Assembly: GCF_009932375.1 (NCBI RefSeq)
Contig: NZ_BLJG01000013.1
Coordinates: 1 to 61,359, forward strand
Source of the DNA: Pseudomonas juntendi
Lineage (GTDB): Bacteria; Pseudomonadota; Gammaproteobacteria; Pseudomonadales; Pseudomonadaceae
DNA length: 61,359 nt
Direction of reading: 5' to 3'
Both the position numbers and the translations under genes were made by a program. The notes beneath the pieces were generated by a model. The model was not told where the DNA came from. It did no database searches and worked only from the letters and a program-made list of their open reading frames with translations. Every line of letters starts with the position of its first letter. Position 1 is the stretch's first letter. Positions 41,413-53,894 of this stretch are shown here, in pieces.

Positions 41413-43812
41413 TCAGTGGGTGACGGTTTCCAATTCCTGTTCAGACGGTTGCTGCTGGGCCACCGCCTTTCGCATCTGCTCACACCCCCACAACACCCGC
41501 TCCGGCGTTGCCGGCGCGTCGATGTTCGGCTGCACGCGGTAGTCGGCAAGGCTCGCCACGGCATCCTTGATCGCGCACCAGGCGGAAATGCCGAGCATGA
41601 ACGGCGGCTCGCCCACGGCCTTGGAGTGGAACACGGTGTCTTCCGGGTTCTTGCGGTTTTCCACCAGCTTCACGCGCAGGTCCAGTGGCATGTCGGCCAC
41701 TGCCGGAATCTTGTAGCTGGCCGGGCCGTTGGTCATCAGCTTGCCCTTGGCGTTCCACACCAGTTCCTCGGTGGTCAGCCAGCCCATGCCCTGGATGAAA
41801 CCGCCCTCTACCTGGCCAATGTCGATGGCCGGGTTCAGCGAGTCACCGACATCGTGCAGGATATCGGCGCGCAACATCTTGTATTCACCCGTCAGGGTGT
41901 CGACGATCACCTCCACACAGGCAGCGCCGAAGGCGAAGTAGTAGAACGGCCGGCCACGGGCCTGGCTGCGGTCGTAGTAGATCTTCGGCGTGCGATAGAA
42001 GCCTGTGCTGGACAGCGACACCTGGGCAAAGTAGGCCTGCTGCACCAGCTGCTCGAAACTGACGATCTGATCGCGCACCCGCACATGGCCGTTGCGGAAC
42101 TCGACGTCTTCCTCGGTCACCTGGTAGTGCCGTGCGGCAAACTCGGTCAGGCGTTTCTTGAGGATCTCGGCCGCGTTCTGCGCCGCCTTGCCGTTCAGGT
42201 CGGCACCGCTCGAGGCGGCCGTGGGCGAGGTGTTAGGCACTTTGTCGGTATTGGTGGCGGTGATCTGGATACGGCTGAAATCCACCTGGAAGATCTGTGC
42301 CACCACCTGCGCCACCTTGGTGTTCAGGCCCTGGCCCATTTCGGTGCCGCCATGGTTCAGGTGGATGCTGCCATCGGTGTAGATGTGGATCAGCGCACCG
42401 GCCTGGTTGAGGAAGGTGGCGGTGAACGAAATGCCGAATTTGACCGGGGTCAGGGCCAGGCCTTTCTTCAGCACCGGGCTGTTGGCGTTGAAGCGGCGGA
42501 TCGACTCGCGGCGCTCGGCGTAGTCGCTGCTGGCCTCCAGCTCGGCGGTCATCTCTTCGAGCATGTTGTGCTCGACGGTCTGGTAGTAATGGGTGACGTT
42601 GCGTTCGGTCTTGCCGTAGTAGTTGGCCTTACGCACCGCCAGGGGGTCACGGCCCAGGTGGCGGGCGATATGGTCCATCACCTGTTCGATGGCAACCATG
42701 CCCTGCGGGCCGCCAAAGCCGCGGTACGCCGTGTTGGAGGCGGTGTTGGTCTTGCAGCGGTGACCATGCACGGTGGCATCGCCCAGGTAGTAGGCATTGT
42801 CGGAGTGGAACATGGCGCGGTCGACGATCGAGCCAGACAGGTCGGGCGAATAGCCACAGTTGCCGGCCAGTTCCAGATTGATGCCATGCAGGCGCCCATT
42901 CTCATCGAAGCCCACGTCGTACTCGACGTAGAACGGGTGGCGCTTGCCGGTCATGGTCATGTCTTCGACCCGCGGCAGGCGCATCTTGGTCGGCTGGCCG
43001 GTCAGGCGCGCCACCACCGCGCACAGGCAGGCCGGGCTGGCGGCCTGGGTTTCCTTGCCGCCAAAGCCGCCGCCCATGCGACGCATGTCCAGCACCACCT
43101 TGTTCATCGGCACGTCGAGTACTTCGGCGACCAGCTTCTGCACTTCGGTGGGGTTCTGCGTGGAGCAGTAGACGATCATGCCGCCATCTTCGGTAGGCAT
43201 CACCGAGGAAATCTGCGTTTCCAGGTAGAAGTGCTCCTGGCCACCGATGTGCAGGGTGCCCTGGAGGCGGTGCGGGGCGCTGGCCAGGGCGCTGGCGGAA
43301 TCGCCGCGCTGGTGGGTGTGGCTGTCGAGCACGAAGTGCCGCTTGCGCAGCGCGTCGACCACGTCCAGCACCGGTTCCAGGTCCTCGTACTCGACGATTG
43401 CGGCCATGGCCGCCTTGCGTGCGGTGTCCAGGTCGCGTGCAGCCACGGCCAGCACCGGCTGGCCGAAGAACTCGACCTTGTCGATAGCCAGCAGCGGGTC
43501 ACCCGCCACCACCGGGCCAATGTCCTTCAGGCCAGGGATGTCTTCGTGAGTGATGGCGATGCGCACGCCCTCGAAGGCATAGCACGGCGCGGTGTCGATG
43601 CGCAGGATGCGCGCATGGGCACGGTCGGCGGTGCGGGCATAGACGTGCAGCTGGTTGGGGAATTCCAGGCGGTCGTCGATGTACAGCGCCTCGCCGGAAA
43701 CATGTTTGTCGGCGCTGTCGTGCTTGACGCTGCGGCCAACCCCGGTGGTCAGGTGCTGGCTGAACAGTTCGGCCATCTCGGCCTGGCTCTTGGCTACATG
43801 GTGGTTAGACAT
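41413..43812 (-). CDS. xdhB: Xanthine dehydrogenase, molybdopterin subunit
   Basis: A 799-residue large subunit that binds the molybdenum cofactor and oxidises hypoxanthine and xanthine to urate. Motifs: GVGRSVKHDSADKHVSGEAL at the N-terminus, MGGGFGGKETQA (cofactor binding), YRGFGGPQGM, GGTEMGQGLNTK, and the late VGEPPFMLGISAW containing the catalytic Glu region. Overlaps xdhA by 8 bp, so translation is coupled. Confidence 0.96.
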   Translation of the reverse strand: MSNHHVAKSQAEMAELFSQHLTTGVGRSVKHDSADKHVSGEALYIDDRLEFPNQLHVYARTADRAHARILRIDTAPCYAFEGVRIAITHEDIPGLKDIGPVVAGDPLLAIDKVEFFGQPVLAVAARDLDTARKAAMAAIVEYEDLEPVLDVVDALRKRHFVLDSHTHQRGDSASALASAPHRLQGTLHIGGQEHFYLETQISSVMPTEDGGMIVYCSTQNPTEVQKLVAEVLDVPMNKVVLDMRRMGGGFGGKETQAASPACLCAVVARLTGQPTKMRLPRVEDMTMTGKRHPFYVEYDVGFDENGRLHGINLELAGNCGYSPDLSGSIVDRAMFHSDNAYYLGDATVHGHRCKTNTASNTAYRGFGGPQGMVAIEQVMDHIARHLGRDPLAVRKANYYGKTERNVTHYYQTVEHNMLEEMTAELEASSDYAERRESIRRFNANSPVLKKGLALTPVKFGISFTATFLNQAGALIHIYTDGSIHLNHGGTEMGQGLNTKVAQVVAQIFQVDFSRIQITATNTDKVPNTSPTAASSGADLNGKAAQNAAEILKKRLTEFAARHYQVTEEDVEFRNGHVRVRDQIVSFEQLVQQAYFAQVSLSSTGFYRTPKIYYDRSQARGRPFYYFAFGAACVEVIVDTLTGEYKMLRADILHDVGDSLNPAIDIGQVEGGFIQGMGWLTTEELVWNAKGKLMTNGPASYKIPAVADMPLDLRVKLVENRKNPEDTVFHSKAVGEPPFMLGISAWCAIKDAVASLADYRVQPNIDAPATPERVLWGCEQMRKAVAQQQPSEQELETVTH

Positions 43813-45259
43813 AAGCGGTCACCCGGGTTTCGATGTGCGGCGATTGCTGTTCGATGAAGTACTTGCGCAGCAGGTTCTGCGCAGTCAGCAGGCGGTATTC
43901 CTTGCTGGCGCGGAAGTCGCTGAGCGGGGTGAAGTCTTCGGCCAAGGCCTGGCAGGCACGCTCGATGGCCGCCGCGTTCCAGGGTTTGCCGCGCAGCGCG
44001 GCTTCGCAGGCGCGCGCGCGCTTGGGTATCGCTGCCATGCCGCCGAAGGCGATGCGCACACCGCTGACCACCCCGTCCTCGATGCTCAGGTTGAAAGCGC
44101 CGCACACGGCGGAAATGTCGTCGTCCAGGCGCTTGGATACCTTGCAGGCACGGAACGCCCAGTCGCGGCTGGCGCGTGGCACGATGATCTTCTCGATGAA
44201 CTCGCTGTCCTGGCGGGCAGTGATGCGGTAGTCGATGAAGTAGTCCTCCAGCGGCATCACCCGTTGACGCTCACCCTGGCGCAGCACCACCTGCGCATCC
44301 AGGGCGATCAGCAGGGGTGGCGAGTCGCCAATCGGTGAGGCATTGCCAATGTTGCCACCGAGGGTGCCCTGGTTGCGGATCTGCAGCGAGGCGAAGCGGT
44401 GCAGCAGGGCGCCGAAGTCGGGGTACTCGTCGTTCAGGGCGCCGTAGCAGTCGGTGAGCGGCGTTGCAGCGCCGATTTCCAGGTGGCTGGCGGTTTTCTC
44501 GATGCGTTTGAGTTCGGCGACGTGGCCCACGTAGATCATCACCGGCAGGGTCTTGTGGAACTGGGTGACTTCCAAGGCCAGGTCGGTACCGCCGGCCAGC
44601 AGCCGCGCCTCTGGGTGCGAGCTGTACAATTCGGCAAGATCCGCCACGGTCAGTGGCACCAGGCAGCGCTTGTCGCCGCTGTTCAGTTCACCGGTCTGGG
44701 TGGGGGCAATGGCCTTCAGGCGGCTGATGGTATGCGCCTGCTGGGCGTCGAACTGGTCGCGGCAAGGCTGGCGGCAGCTCTGCTCGGCGGCGTCGAGGAT
44801 CGGCCGGTAGTCGGTGCAGCGGCACAGGTTGCCGGCCAGGGCTTCCTGGGCCTGGTGCAGGTCGGCGCTGTCGCTGTTCTTTTGCAGGGCAAACAGCGAC
44901 ATCACGAAGCCGGGTGTGCAGAACCCGCATTGCGACCCATGGCAGTCGGCCATGGCTTGCTGCACGCTGTGCAGCTGGCCCTGGTGCTTGAGGCCCTCGA
45001 CGCTGATCAGTTGCTTGCCATGCAGCGACGAGACGAAGGTCAGGCACGAATTGAGGCTGCGGTAGCGCAGGCTGTCGTTGCCCTGTGCGTCCTGGGTCAG
45101 TTCACCGACCACCACGGTGCAGGCGCCGCAGTCACCGCTGGCGCAGCCTTCCTTGGTGCCGGGTTTGCCCAGGTGCTCGCGCAGGTACTGCAGCACCGTC
45201 ATGTTAGGGTCCAGGGCGTGCTCACTACGCAGCTCCTGATTGACGAGAAACTGGATCAC
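43805..45259 (-). CDS. xdhA: Xanthine dehydrogenase, FeS/FAD subunit
   Basis: A 484-residue small subunit. The N-terminal [2Fe-2S] cluster is in GCASGDCGACTVVVGEL, and the second cluster in GSQCGFCTPGFVMSLF and GNLCRCTDYRPI. The FAD domain (about 190-480) contains LLAGGTDLALEVTQF and TLGGNIGNASPIGDSPP. Start GTG 45259 follows GAGG. It passes electrons from XdhB to NAD+ or another acceptor. Divergent from the second gntR. Confidence 0.96.
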   Translation of the reverse strand: MIQFLVNQELRSEHALDPNMTVLQYLREHLGKPGTKEGCASGDCGACTVVVGELTQDAQGNDSLRYRSLNSCLTFVSSLHGKQLISVEGLKHQGQLHSVQQAMADCHGSQCGFCTPGFVMSLFALQKNSDSADLHQAQEALAGNLCRCTDYRPILDAAEQSCRQPCRDQFDAQQAHTISRLKAIAPTQTGELNSGDKRCLVPLTVADLAELYSSHPEARLLAGGTDLALEVTQFHKTLPVMIYVGHVAELKRIEKTASHLEIGAATPLTDCYGALNDEYPDFGALLHRFASLQIRNQGTLGGNIGNASPIGDSPPLLIALDAQVVLRQGERQRVMPLEDYFIDYRITARQDSEFIEKIIVPRASRDWAFRACKVSKRLDDDISAVCGAFNLSIEDGVVSGVRIAFGGMAAIPKRARACEAALRGKPWNAAAIERACQALAEDFTPLSDFRASKEYRLLTAQNLLRKYFIEQQSPHIETRVTAYV

Positions 45260-45334
45260 GGGGATGGCCTCGCAATGGTTTTATTGTTGTTGGGCGGACT
45301 CTAAGCAACACCTGTCCAGCAGGTCAATATTTTT

Positions 45335-45475
45335 CTGACCCAAGGGTCAAGAAATTGCGCATGGTCTCGCCCAACCCTCTTCATTGCCCATATTGCAAGC
45401 ATAGATCGCGCCGGGCCCGCGGTTGTCTGCTGGGTCAAATAAACCGCCTGCCCCCTCTGCGCGACCAATGGTCAA
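45335..45475. promoter_or_regulatory. TTGACC-n2-GGTCAA operators between xdhA and gntR
   Basis: CTGACCCAAGGGTCAA (45335-45350) and CGACCAATGGTCAA (45462-45475) are near-perfect palindromes, with half-sites GGTCAATA near 45322 and GGGTCAAAT near 45432. The first shares the extension GGGTCAAGAA-TTG with the site at 38048. The adjacent GntR is the likely binder. The rest of the 268-bp gap (45260-45527) holds no gene. Confidence 0.6.
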
Positions 45476-45527
45476 GTGCGCTACACTTCGCCCCTTGTGC
45501 CCAGTTCAATGATTTTGAAGGAAAACC

Positions 45528-46187
45528 ATGACGTTCAAGGCCCCGGACAGCCTCTCCGAGCAGATTGCCGATTACCTGGCCGAACGCATCATCCGCGGCG
45601 AGCTGGCGCCCGGCGAGCGCATTCAGGAGCAAAAGGTTACGCAGGCACTCAATGTCAGCCGCGGTTCGGTGCGCGAGGCGTTGCTGATTCTCGAACGCCG
45701 CCACCTGGTGGCGATCTTGCCGCGCCGCGGTGCCCATGTCACCGAGCTGGACGAACGCAGCGTGCGCAGCCTGTGCGCGCTGATGGGCGAGTTCTATATC
45801 CTGCTGGGCAATGCGGTTGCACAAAAATGGCGCACCGAAGCCGACCTGCGCCCGTTTCTGGAGATTCAGCAGCGGCTGCAGCGCGCCCACGACCGGCTGG
45901 ACATCAAGGCTTTCGTCGGTGACAGCTTCGCGGTGATGCGCGCCGCCTATCCGTTTGCCGATAACCCTTTCTTGCAGGAAACCGTGGAAAACCTGCAGCC
46001 GGCCATGAGCCGTGCCTATTACCTGGCGCTGGACCAACGCCAGGCCAACATGATCGATTACCTCGACCTGTTCGCCCGCCTGCTCGAAGCGGTGGTCGCC
46101 CGTGACCTGCCGCACATTCGCGAGGTGCTTACCGCTTACTGCCAGCGCAGCTGCGAACTGGTGCTGGCGGCACTGGCCCGAGGCTGA
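45528..46187 (+). CDS. GntR/FCD family regulator (purine cluster, second)
   Basis: A 219-residue FadR-subfamily regulator. The winged helix is LAERIIRGELAPGERIQEQK, then LNVSRGSVREALLILERRHL; the FCD domain contains FYILLGNAVAQKWR and DLFARLLEAVVARDLPHI. ATG 45528 follows GAAGGA. Divergent from xdhA with TTGACC-type palindromes between. Its stop is only 3 nt from the smc start, so smc could be read from its promoter. Confidence 0.9.
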   Translation: MTFKAPDSLSEQIADYLAERIIRGELAPGERIQEQKVTQALNVSRGSVREALLILERRHLVAILPRRGAHVTELDERSVRSLCALMGEFYILLGNAVAQKWRTEADLRPFLEIQQRLQRAHDRLDIKAFVGDSFAVMRAAYPFADNPFLQETVENLQPAMSRAYYLALDQRQANMIDYLDLFARLLEAVVARDLPHIREVLTAYCQRSCELVLAALARG

Positions 46188-46190
46188 CCG

Positions 46191-49100
46191 ATGCGCCTCA
46201 AATGCATTCGCCTGGCCGGCTTCAAGTCGTTCGTCGACCCGACCACGGTCAATTTCCCCAGCAACATGGCGGCCGTGGTCGGCCCCAACGGCTGCGGCAA
46301 ATCCAACATCATCGACGCGGTGCGCTGGGTGATGGGCGAGAGCTCGGCGAAGAACCTGCGCGGCGAATCGATGACCGACGTCATCTTCAACGGCTCCAGT
46401 GGGCGCAAACCGGTCAGCCAGGCCAGCATCGAGCTGGTCTTCGACAACAGCGAAACCACCCTGGTCGGCGAGTATGCCGCGTACGCCGAAATTTCCATCC
46501 GCCGCAAGGTCACCCGCGACGGGCAGAACAGCTACTACCTGAACGGCACCAAGTGCCGCCGGCGCGACATCACCGACATTTTTCTCGGCACCGGGCTGGG
46601 GCCGCGCAGCTACTCGATCATCGAACAGGGCATGATCTCCAAGCTGATCGAGGCCAAGCCCGAAGAGTTGCGCAATTTCATCGAGGAAGCCGCCGGCATC
46701 TCCAAATACAAGGAGCGCCGCCGCGAAACCGAGAACCGTATCCGCCGCACCCAGGAAAACCTGGCACGCCTGACCGACCTGCGTGAAGAACTGGAACGCC
46801 AGCTCGAGCGCCTGCACCGCCAGGCCCAGGCCGCGGAAAAGTACCGTGAGTACAAGGCGCAGGAGCGCCAGCTGAAAGCGCAGTTGTCGGCCTTGCGCTG
46901 GCGCGACCTGGACGAGCGGGTACGCCAGCGCGAGTCGGTGATCGGTGACCAGGGCGTGGCCCACGAGGCACTGGTGGCCGAGCAGCGCAACGCCGATGCC
47001 AGCATCGAGCGCCTGCGTGACGGCCATCACGAGTTGTCCGAGCGGTTCAACCAGGTGCAGGGCCGTTTCTATTCGGTGGCCGGTGACATTGCCCGGGTCG
47101 AGCAGAGTATCCAGCACGGTCAGCAGCGCCTGCGCCAGTTGCAGGACGACTTCAAGGAGGCCGAGCGCACCCGTTTGGAAACCGAGTCGCACCTGGGGCA
47201 TGACCGCACCTTGCTGGCGACCCTGGGCGAAGAGTTGGCCATGCTCGAACCCGAGCAGGAAATGACCCTGGGCGCCGCCGAAGAAGCTGCGGCGGGGCTG
47301 GAAGAGGCCGAGCTGGCCATGCACGGCTGGCAAGAGCAGTGGGACAGCTTCAACAGCCGCTCTGCCGAACCGCGCCGCCAGGCCGAAGTGCAGCAGGCGC
47401 GCCTGCAGCAGCTGGAAGCCAGCCTGGAGCGCCAGGCTGAGCGCAAGCGCAAGCTGGGCGAAGAGCGCGAGCAACTGGGGAGCGATCCGCAGGACGCCAC
47501 CCTGCTGGATCTGGCCGAGCAGCTGGCCAGCAGCGAAATGTTGCTGGAAGAACTGCAGCTCTCCGAAGAACAGGTGGTCGAGCGTCTGGAAAGCGCGCGC
47601 GGGCAGTTGCAGCAGGCTACCCAGGCCCAGCAGCAGGCGCAGGGCGACCTGCAGCGCCTGGGCGGCCGCCTGGCATCCTTGGAAGCGTTGCAGCAGGCAG
47701 CCCTGGAGCCGGGGGCGGGCGCCGCAGACTGGCTGCAGGGCCAGGGCCTGCAGCAGCAGCCACGCTTGGCCGAAGGCTTGCGGGTAGAACCGGGCTGGGA
47801 GCTTGCCGTAGAAACCGTGCTCGGCGCTGACCTGCAGGCCGTGCTGGTGGACGATTTCAACGGCCTCGATTTTGCTGGTTTGGAACAAGGCGAGCTGCGC
47901 TTGCTGCAGGCCAGCGATGCCAGCGCGTCGTTGCCCGGCAGCCTGCTGGAAAAGGTCGAAGGCCGTGTCGATCTGGCACCCTGGCTGGGTCAGGTCATGC
48001 CTGTCGAAGACTTGGCCCAGGCGCTGGCGCAGCGCACAGCGCTTGGCGACGGGCAGAGCCTGGTCAGCCGCGATGGCTACTGGGTTGGCCGGCACTTTCT
48101 GCGGGTGCGCCGTGGCGGTGAGGCCGAAGGCGGTGTGCTGGCGCGTGGCCAGGAAATCGACCGCCTGGGCCAGGAACAACTGCAGCAGGAAGCGGCGTTG
48201 GAACAGCTTGAGCAACAGTTGCAAACCCTGCGCGAGCAGCAGCTGGACCTGGAAGAACAGCGCGAGCAACTGCGCCGCCGCAGCCAGGAAGAAAACCGCC
48301 TGCACGGTGAACTGAAAGCCAGCCTCTCGGCCAGCCGTGCCCGCGCCGAACAGGTCGAGCTGCGCCGCCGGCGCTTGCAGGAAGAACTGGCCGAACTGGA
48401 AGAACAGCGCGCCCTTGAGCACGAACAACTGGGCGAAGCCCGCTTGTTGCTGCAAGAGGCGGTGGAGCTGATGGCCCAGGACACCGAGCAGCGCGAGCAA
48501 TTGATGGCCCGCCGCGACGCCCTGCGCGAAAGCCTCGACCGGGTGCGCCAGGAGGCCCGCCAGCACAAGGACCACGCCCACCAGCTGGCCGTGCGGCTGG
48601 GCTCGCTGCGTGCGCAGCATGACTCCACCCGCCAGGCCCTGGAGCGCCTGGAGCAGCAAGCAGCAAGGCTGACCGAGCGCCAGGAGCAACTGAGCCTGAA
48701 CCTGGAGGAGGGCGAGGCACCACAGGAGGAGTTGCGCCTGAAGCTCGAAGCGCTGCTGGAACTGCGCATGAGTGTTGACGAGGAAATGCGCCTGGCGCGC
48801 CTGCACATGGACGAAGCCGACCGCGAATTGCGCGAGGCCGAGAAGCGCCGCACGCAGGCTGAGCAGCAGGCGCTGTTGTTGCGCGGCCAGCTGGAGCAGC
48901 TGCGGCTGGAGTGCCAGGGCCTGGATGTGCGGCGCAAGACCCTGCAGGAGCAGCTGCTGGCCGACGGTTACGACCTGCAAGGGGTGCTCGCCACCCTGGA
49001 GGCCGATGCCAGCGAGCAGGGCACCGAACAGGCGCTGGAGCAACTCGAGGCGCGTATCCAGCGCCTGGGGGCGATCAACCTCGCCGCCATTGAGGAGTAC

Positions 49101-49679
49101 GAGCAACAATCCGAGCGCAAGCGCTACCTGGATGCCCAGGACGCCGACCTGGTGGAGGCGCTGGAGACCCTGGAAAACGTCATTCGCAAGATCGACAAGG
49201 AAACCCGCAACCGCTTCAAGGATACCTTTGATCAGATAAATGCCGGATTACAGGCACTTTTCCCAAAAGTTTTCGGTGGTGGCAGCGCTTATCTGGAACT
49301 GACGGGCGAAGATCTACTCGATACAGGGGTGACGATCATGGCGCGACCGCCGGGCAAGAAGAACAGCACCATCCATCTGCTGTCCGGCGGCGAAAAGGCA
49401 CTGACCGCATTGGCGCTGGTGTTTGCCATCTTCAAGTTGAACCCCGCACCGTTCTGCATGCTCGACGAAGTCGATGCGCCGCTGGACGATGCCAACGTCG
49501 GGCGCTACGCGCGCCTGGTCAAGGAAATGAGTGAGAGCGTGCAGTTCATCTACATCACCCACAACAAGATTGCGATGGAGATGGCCGATCAATTAATGGG
49601 GGTAACCATGCATGAACCCGGTTGTTCACGTCTTGTTGCAGTTGATGTGGAGGCCGCCATGGCCATGGTCGATGCGTGA
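46191..49679 (+). CDS. smc: Chromosome segregation protein SMC
   Basis: A 1162-residue SMC ATPase for chromosome compaction and segregation. Walker A is GPNGCGKSNIIDAVRWVMGE near residue 32, followed by long coiled coils and a hinge (about 500-650). The second coil leads to the ABC signature LLSGGEKALTALALVFAI and Walker B PFCMLDEVDAPLDDANVGRY. Full length for the family. Shine-Dalgarno GAGG lies within the end of gntR. ScpA/ScpB partners are not in the window. Confidence 0.97.
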   Translation: MRLKCIRLAGFKSFVDPTTVNFPSNMAAVVGPNGCGKSNIIDAVRWVMGESSAKNLRGESMTDVIFNGSSGRKPVSQASIELVFDNSETTLVGEYAAYAEISIRRKVTRDGQNSYYLNGTKCRRRDITDIFLGTGLGPRSYSIIEQGMISKLIEAKPEELRNFIEEAAGISKYKERRRETENRIRRTQENLARLTDLREELERQLERLHRQAQAAEKYREYKAQERQLKAQLSALRWRDLDERVRQRESVIGDQGVAHEALVAEQRNADASIERLRDGHHELSERFNQVQGRFYSVAGDIARVEQSIQHGQQRLRQLQDDFKEAERTRLETESHLGHDRTLLATLGEELAMLEPEQEMTLGAAEEAAAGLEEAELAMHGWQEQWDSFNSRSAEPRRQAEVQQARLQQLEASLERQAERKRKLGEEREQLGSDPQDATLLDLAEQLASSEMLLEELQLSEEQVVERLESARGQLQQATQAQQQAQGDLQRLGGRLASLEALQQAALEPGAGAADWLQGQGLQQQPRLAEGLRVEPGWELAVETVLGADLQAVLVDDFNGLDFAGLEQGELRLLQASDASASLPGSLLEKVEGRVDLAPWLGQVMPVEDLAQALAQRTALGDGQSLVSRDGYWVGRHFLRVRRGGEAEGGVLARGQEIDRLGQEQLQQEAALEQLEQQLQTLREQQLDLEEQREQLRRRSQEENRLHGELKASLSASRARAEQVELRRRRLQEELAELEEQRALEHEQLGEARLLLQEAVELMAQDTEQREQLMARRDALRESLDRVRQEARQHKDHAHQLAVRLGSLRAQHDSTRQALERLEQQAARLTERQEQLSLNLEEGEAPQEELRLKLEALLELRMSVDEEMRLARLHMDEADRELREAEKRRTQAEQQALLLRGQLEQLRLECQGLDVRRKTLQEQLLADGYDLQGVLATLEADASEQGTEQALEQLEARIQRLGAINLAAIEEYEQQSERKRYLDAQDADLVEALETLENVIRKIDKETRNRFKDTFDQINAGLQALFPKVFGGGSAYLELTGEDLLDTGVTIMARPPGKKNSTIHLLSGGEKALTALALVFAIFKLNPAPFCMLDEVDAPLDDANVGRYARLVKEMSESVQFIYITHNKIAMEMADQLMGVTMHEPGCSRLVAVDVEAAMAMVDA

Positions 49680-49884
49680 TGTGCGACGATGCGGGCACTT
49701 TCTCCAACGAAATGCCCCCGTCATGTGCGACAGACGGTGTAAAGTTGTCTTTGGTCGTGCTAGCTTAATGTCACTCGTTTATTGCGTGGGTAAAACGCCT
49801 GTCAGAACATAGAGTTGGCGCCACGTGTTAAAGGGCTTTGAACCCTTTGTTTTCAAGCATATTTTTATAGAGGCACGGGATTAC

Positions 49885-50778
49885 ATGGAAATCGGTCTGC
49901 GCGAGTGGCTGATCCTCATCGGCATCATTGTCATTGCCGGTATTCTTTTCGACGGCTGGCGCCGCATGCGCGGCGGCAAAGGCAAGTTGAAATTCCGTCT
50001 GGACCGCAGTTATTCCAACCTGCCGGACGAAGAGGGCGGCAGTGCCGAAGTACTCGGCCCGTCGCGGGTACTGGATACCCATAAAGAACCGGAACTGGAC
50101 GAAAGCGACCTGCCTTCGCTCAGCGCCTCGGCGCGTGACCGCGAGCGCGAGCCAAAGCCGGCCAAGGCCAGCAAGCGTGGCAAGCGCGCCACAGCCGCGG
50201 CCGATGTGCAGCAGGGCGACCTGGGCCTGAGCGCCGAGCCGCGCGAGCCCGACCTGTTCACCGACAGCGACGACGACTTCGCCGCCGAAAACACCCGTGG
50301 CAACCCGGCGCCCGCTGCCAGCAGCAGCGTCAAGGAGCTGCCGCCGACCGAAGAGGTGCTGGTCATCAGCGTCATTTCCCGCGACGAGGGTGGCTTCAAG
50401 GGCCCGGCATTGTTGCAGAACATTCTTGAAAGCGGCCTGCGCTTCGGCGAAATGGACATCTTCCACCGCCACGAAAGCATGGCCGGCCACGGCGAAGTGC
50501 TGTTCTCCATGGCCAATGCGGTCAAGCCTGGGGTGTTCGACCTGGACGACATCGACCATTTCAGCACCCGTGCGGTGAGCTTCTTCCTCGGCCTGCCTGG
50601 CCCACGTCATCCGAAGCAGGCCTTTGACGTGATGGTGGCGGCCGCGCGCAAGCTGGCCCATGAACTGAACGGTGAGCTCAAGGACGACCAGCGCAGCGTG
50701 CTGACCGCCCAGACCATCGAGCACTATCGCCAGCGCATCGTCGAGTTCGAGCGCCGTGCGCTGACCCAGAAGCGCTGA
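49885..50778 (+). CDS. zipA: Cell division protein ZipA
   Basis: A 297-residue division protein that anchors FtsZ to the membrane. One N-terminal transmembrane segment ([20 protein letters not shown]), a charged Pro/Ala/Lys linker, and a C-terminal FtsZ-binding domain (about 165-290: [26 protein letters not shown]-type [16 protein letters not shown]). ATG 49885 was chosen so that the membrane segment is N-terminal; the open frame begins at 49825. The 205 bp after smc (49680-49884) hold its promoter and no gene. Confidence 0.95.
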   Translation: MEIGLREWLILIGIIVIAGILFDGWRRMRGGKGKLKFRLDRSYSNLPDEEGGSAEVLGPSRVLDTHKEPELDESDLPSLSASARDREREPKPAKASKRGKRATAAADVQQGDLGLSAEPREPDLFTDSDDDFAAENTRGNPAPAASSSVKELPPTEEVLVISVISRDEGGFKGPALLQNILESGLRFGEMDIFHRHESMAGHGEVLFSMANAVKPGVFDLDDIDHFSTRAVSFFLGLPGPRHPKQAFDVMVAAARKLAHELNGELKDDQRSVLTAQTIEHYRQRIVEFERRALTQKR

Positions 50779-50803
50779 CAGATCCAACGAAAGAGCAGCC
50801 TGA

Positions 50804-53314
<2,511 letters not shown>

Positions 53315-53332
53315 GTCCCTGCGCGCGCCACT

Positions 53333-53417
53333 TGTGGGAGCGGGCATGCCCGCGAACACCGGCAAAGCCGGTGCCATCCATCGCGTAGCTTGCTTCGCGG
53401 GCACGCCCGCTCCCACA
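53333..53417. repeat. Inverted REP pair
   Basis: TGTGGGAGCGGGCATGCCCG... (53333-53356) and near-complement (53394-53417) after ligA. Confidence 0.9.
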
Positions 53418-53562
53418 GGCCTCGCGCCAGTCTTGCCTGCAGCGCCACCCCAACCCAGACAAGTCATTGAGAAATGATGACTTTTTCTGCTCCCAGAGGT
53501 TGTATCTGCCCCCAAGACCGGTACAATGGCGCCACTCGCTGCTCAGCGAGGCATGTAGTGGT

Positions 53563-53666
53563 GGCCCCATCGGTCCCCCCGCATTGATTACCCGTTAACC
53601 TGGTCAGGCCCGGAAGGGAGCAGCCATAGCGGGAACATCGAGTGCCGGGGTGTGGCTGGTGGGGCC
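53563..53666 (+). ncRNA. ffs: 4.5S signal recognition particle RNA
   Basis: Contains the universal SRP apical loop GGTCAGGCCCGGAAGGGAGC then AGCC, with complementary flanks that fold the whole into one long hairpin (5' GGCCCCATCGG opposite 3' GGTGGGGCC). It binds Ffh for co-translational targeting. Ends are set by the terminal pairing and may be off by a few bases. Confidence 0.93.
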
Positions 53667-53894
53667 GCCTCCATTTCCGGGGTCGGAAAACCTCAATCTG
53701 CTGCGAATCCCTTCTTTCTGTCCTGCTTCTCGCCCAATGCTCCCATCGCCGACAGCTTCATCAGTCGCTGGAATTTAGGCAGGCCAGGTGATCTCCCTAA
53801 GGGCGCTGCGCCGCATGTCGCCAGCCCTTGCTCTCCGCCTCTAGGTGCCTACCCATGTCACAGGCAGCACGCGAGCTCGAATCGGCCGCAATAT

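Noticed and set aside
45435..49109. 1224-codon open frame antisense to smc
   Set aside because: GC-rich third-position shadow of smc; composition (leucine/glutamine/alanine runs) mirrors the coiled-coil codons and no ribosome site or family match is seen.
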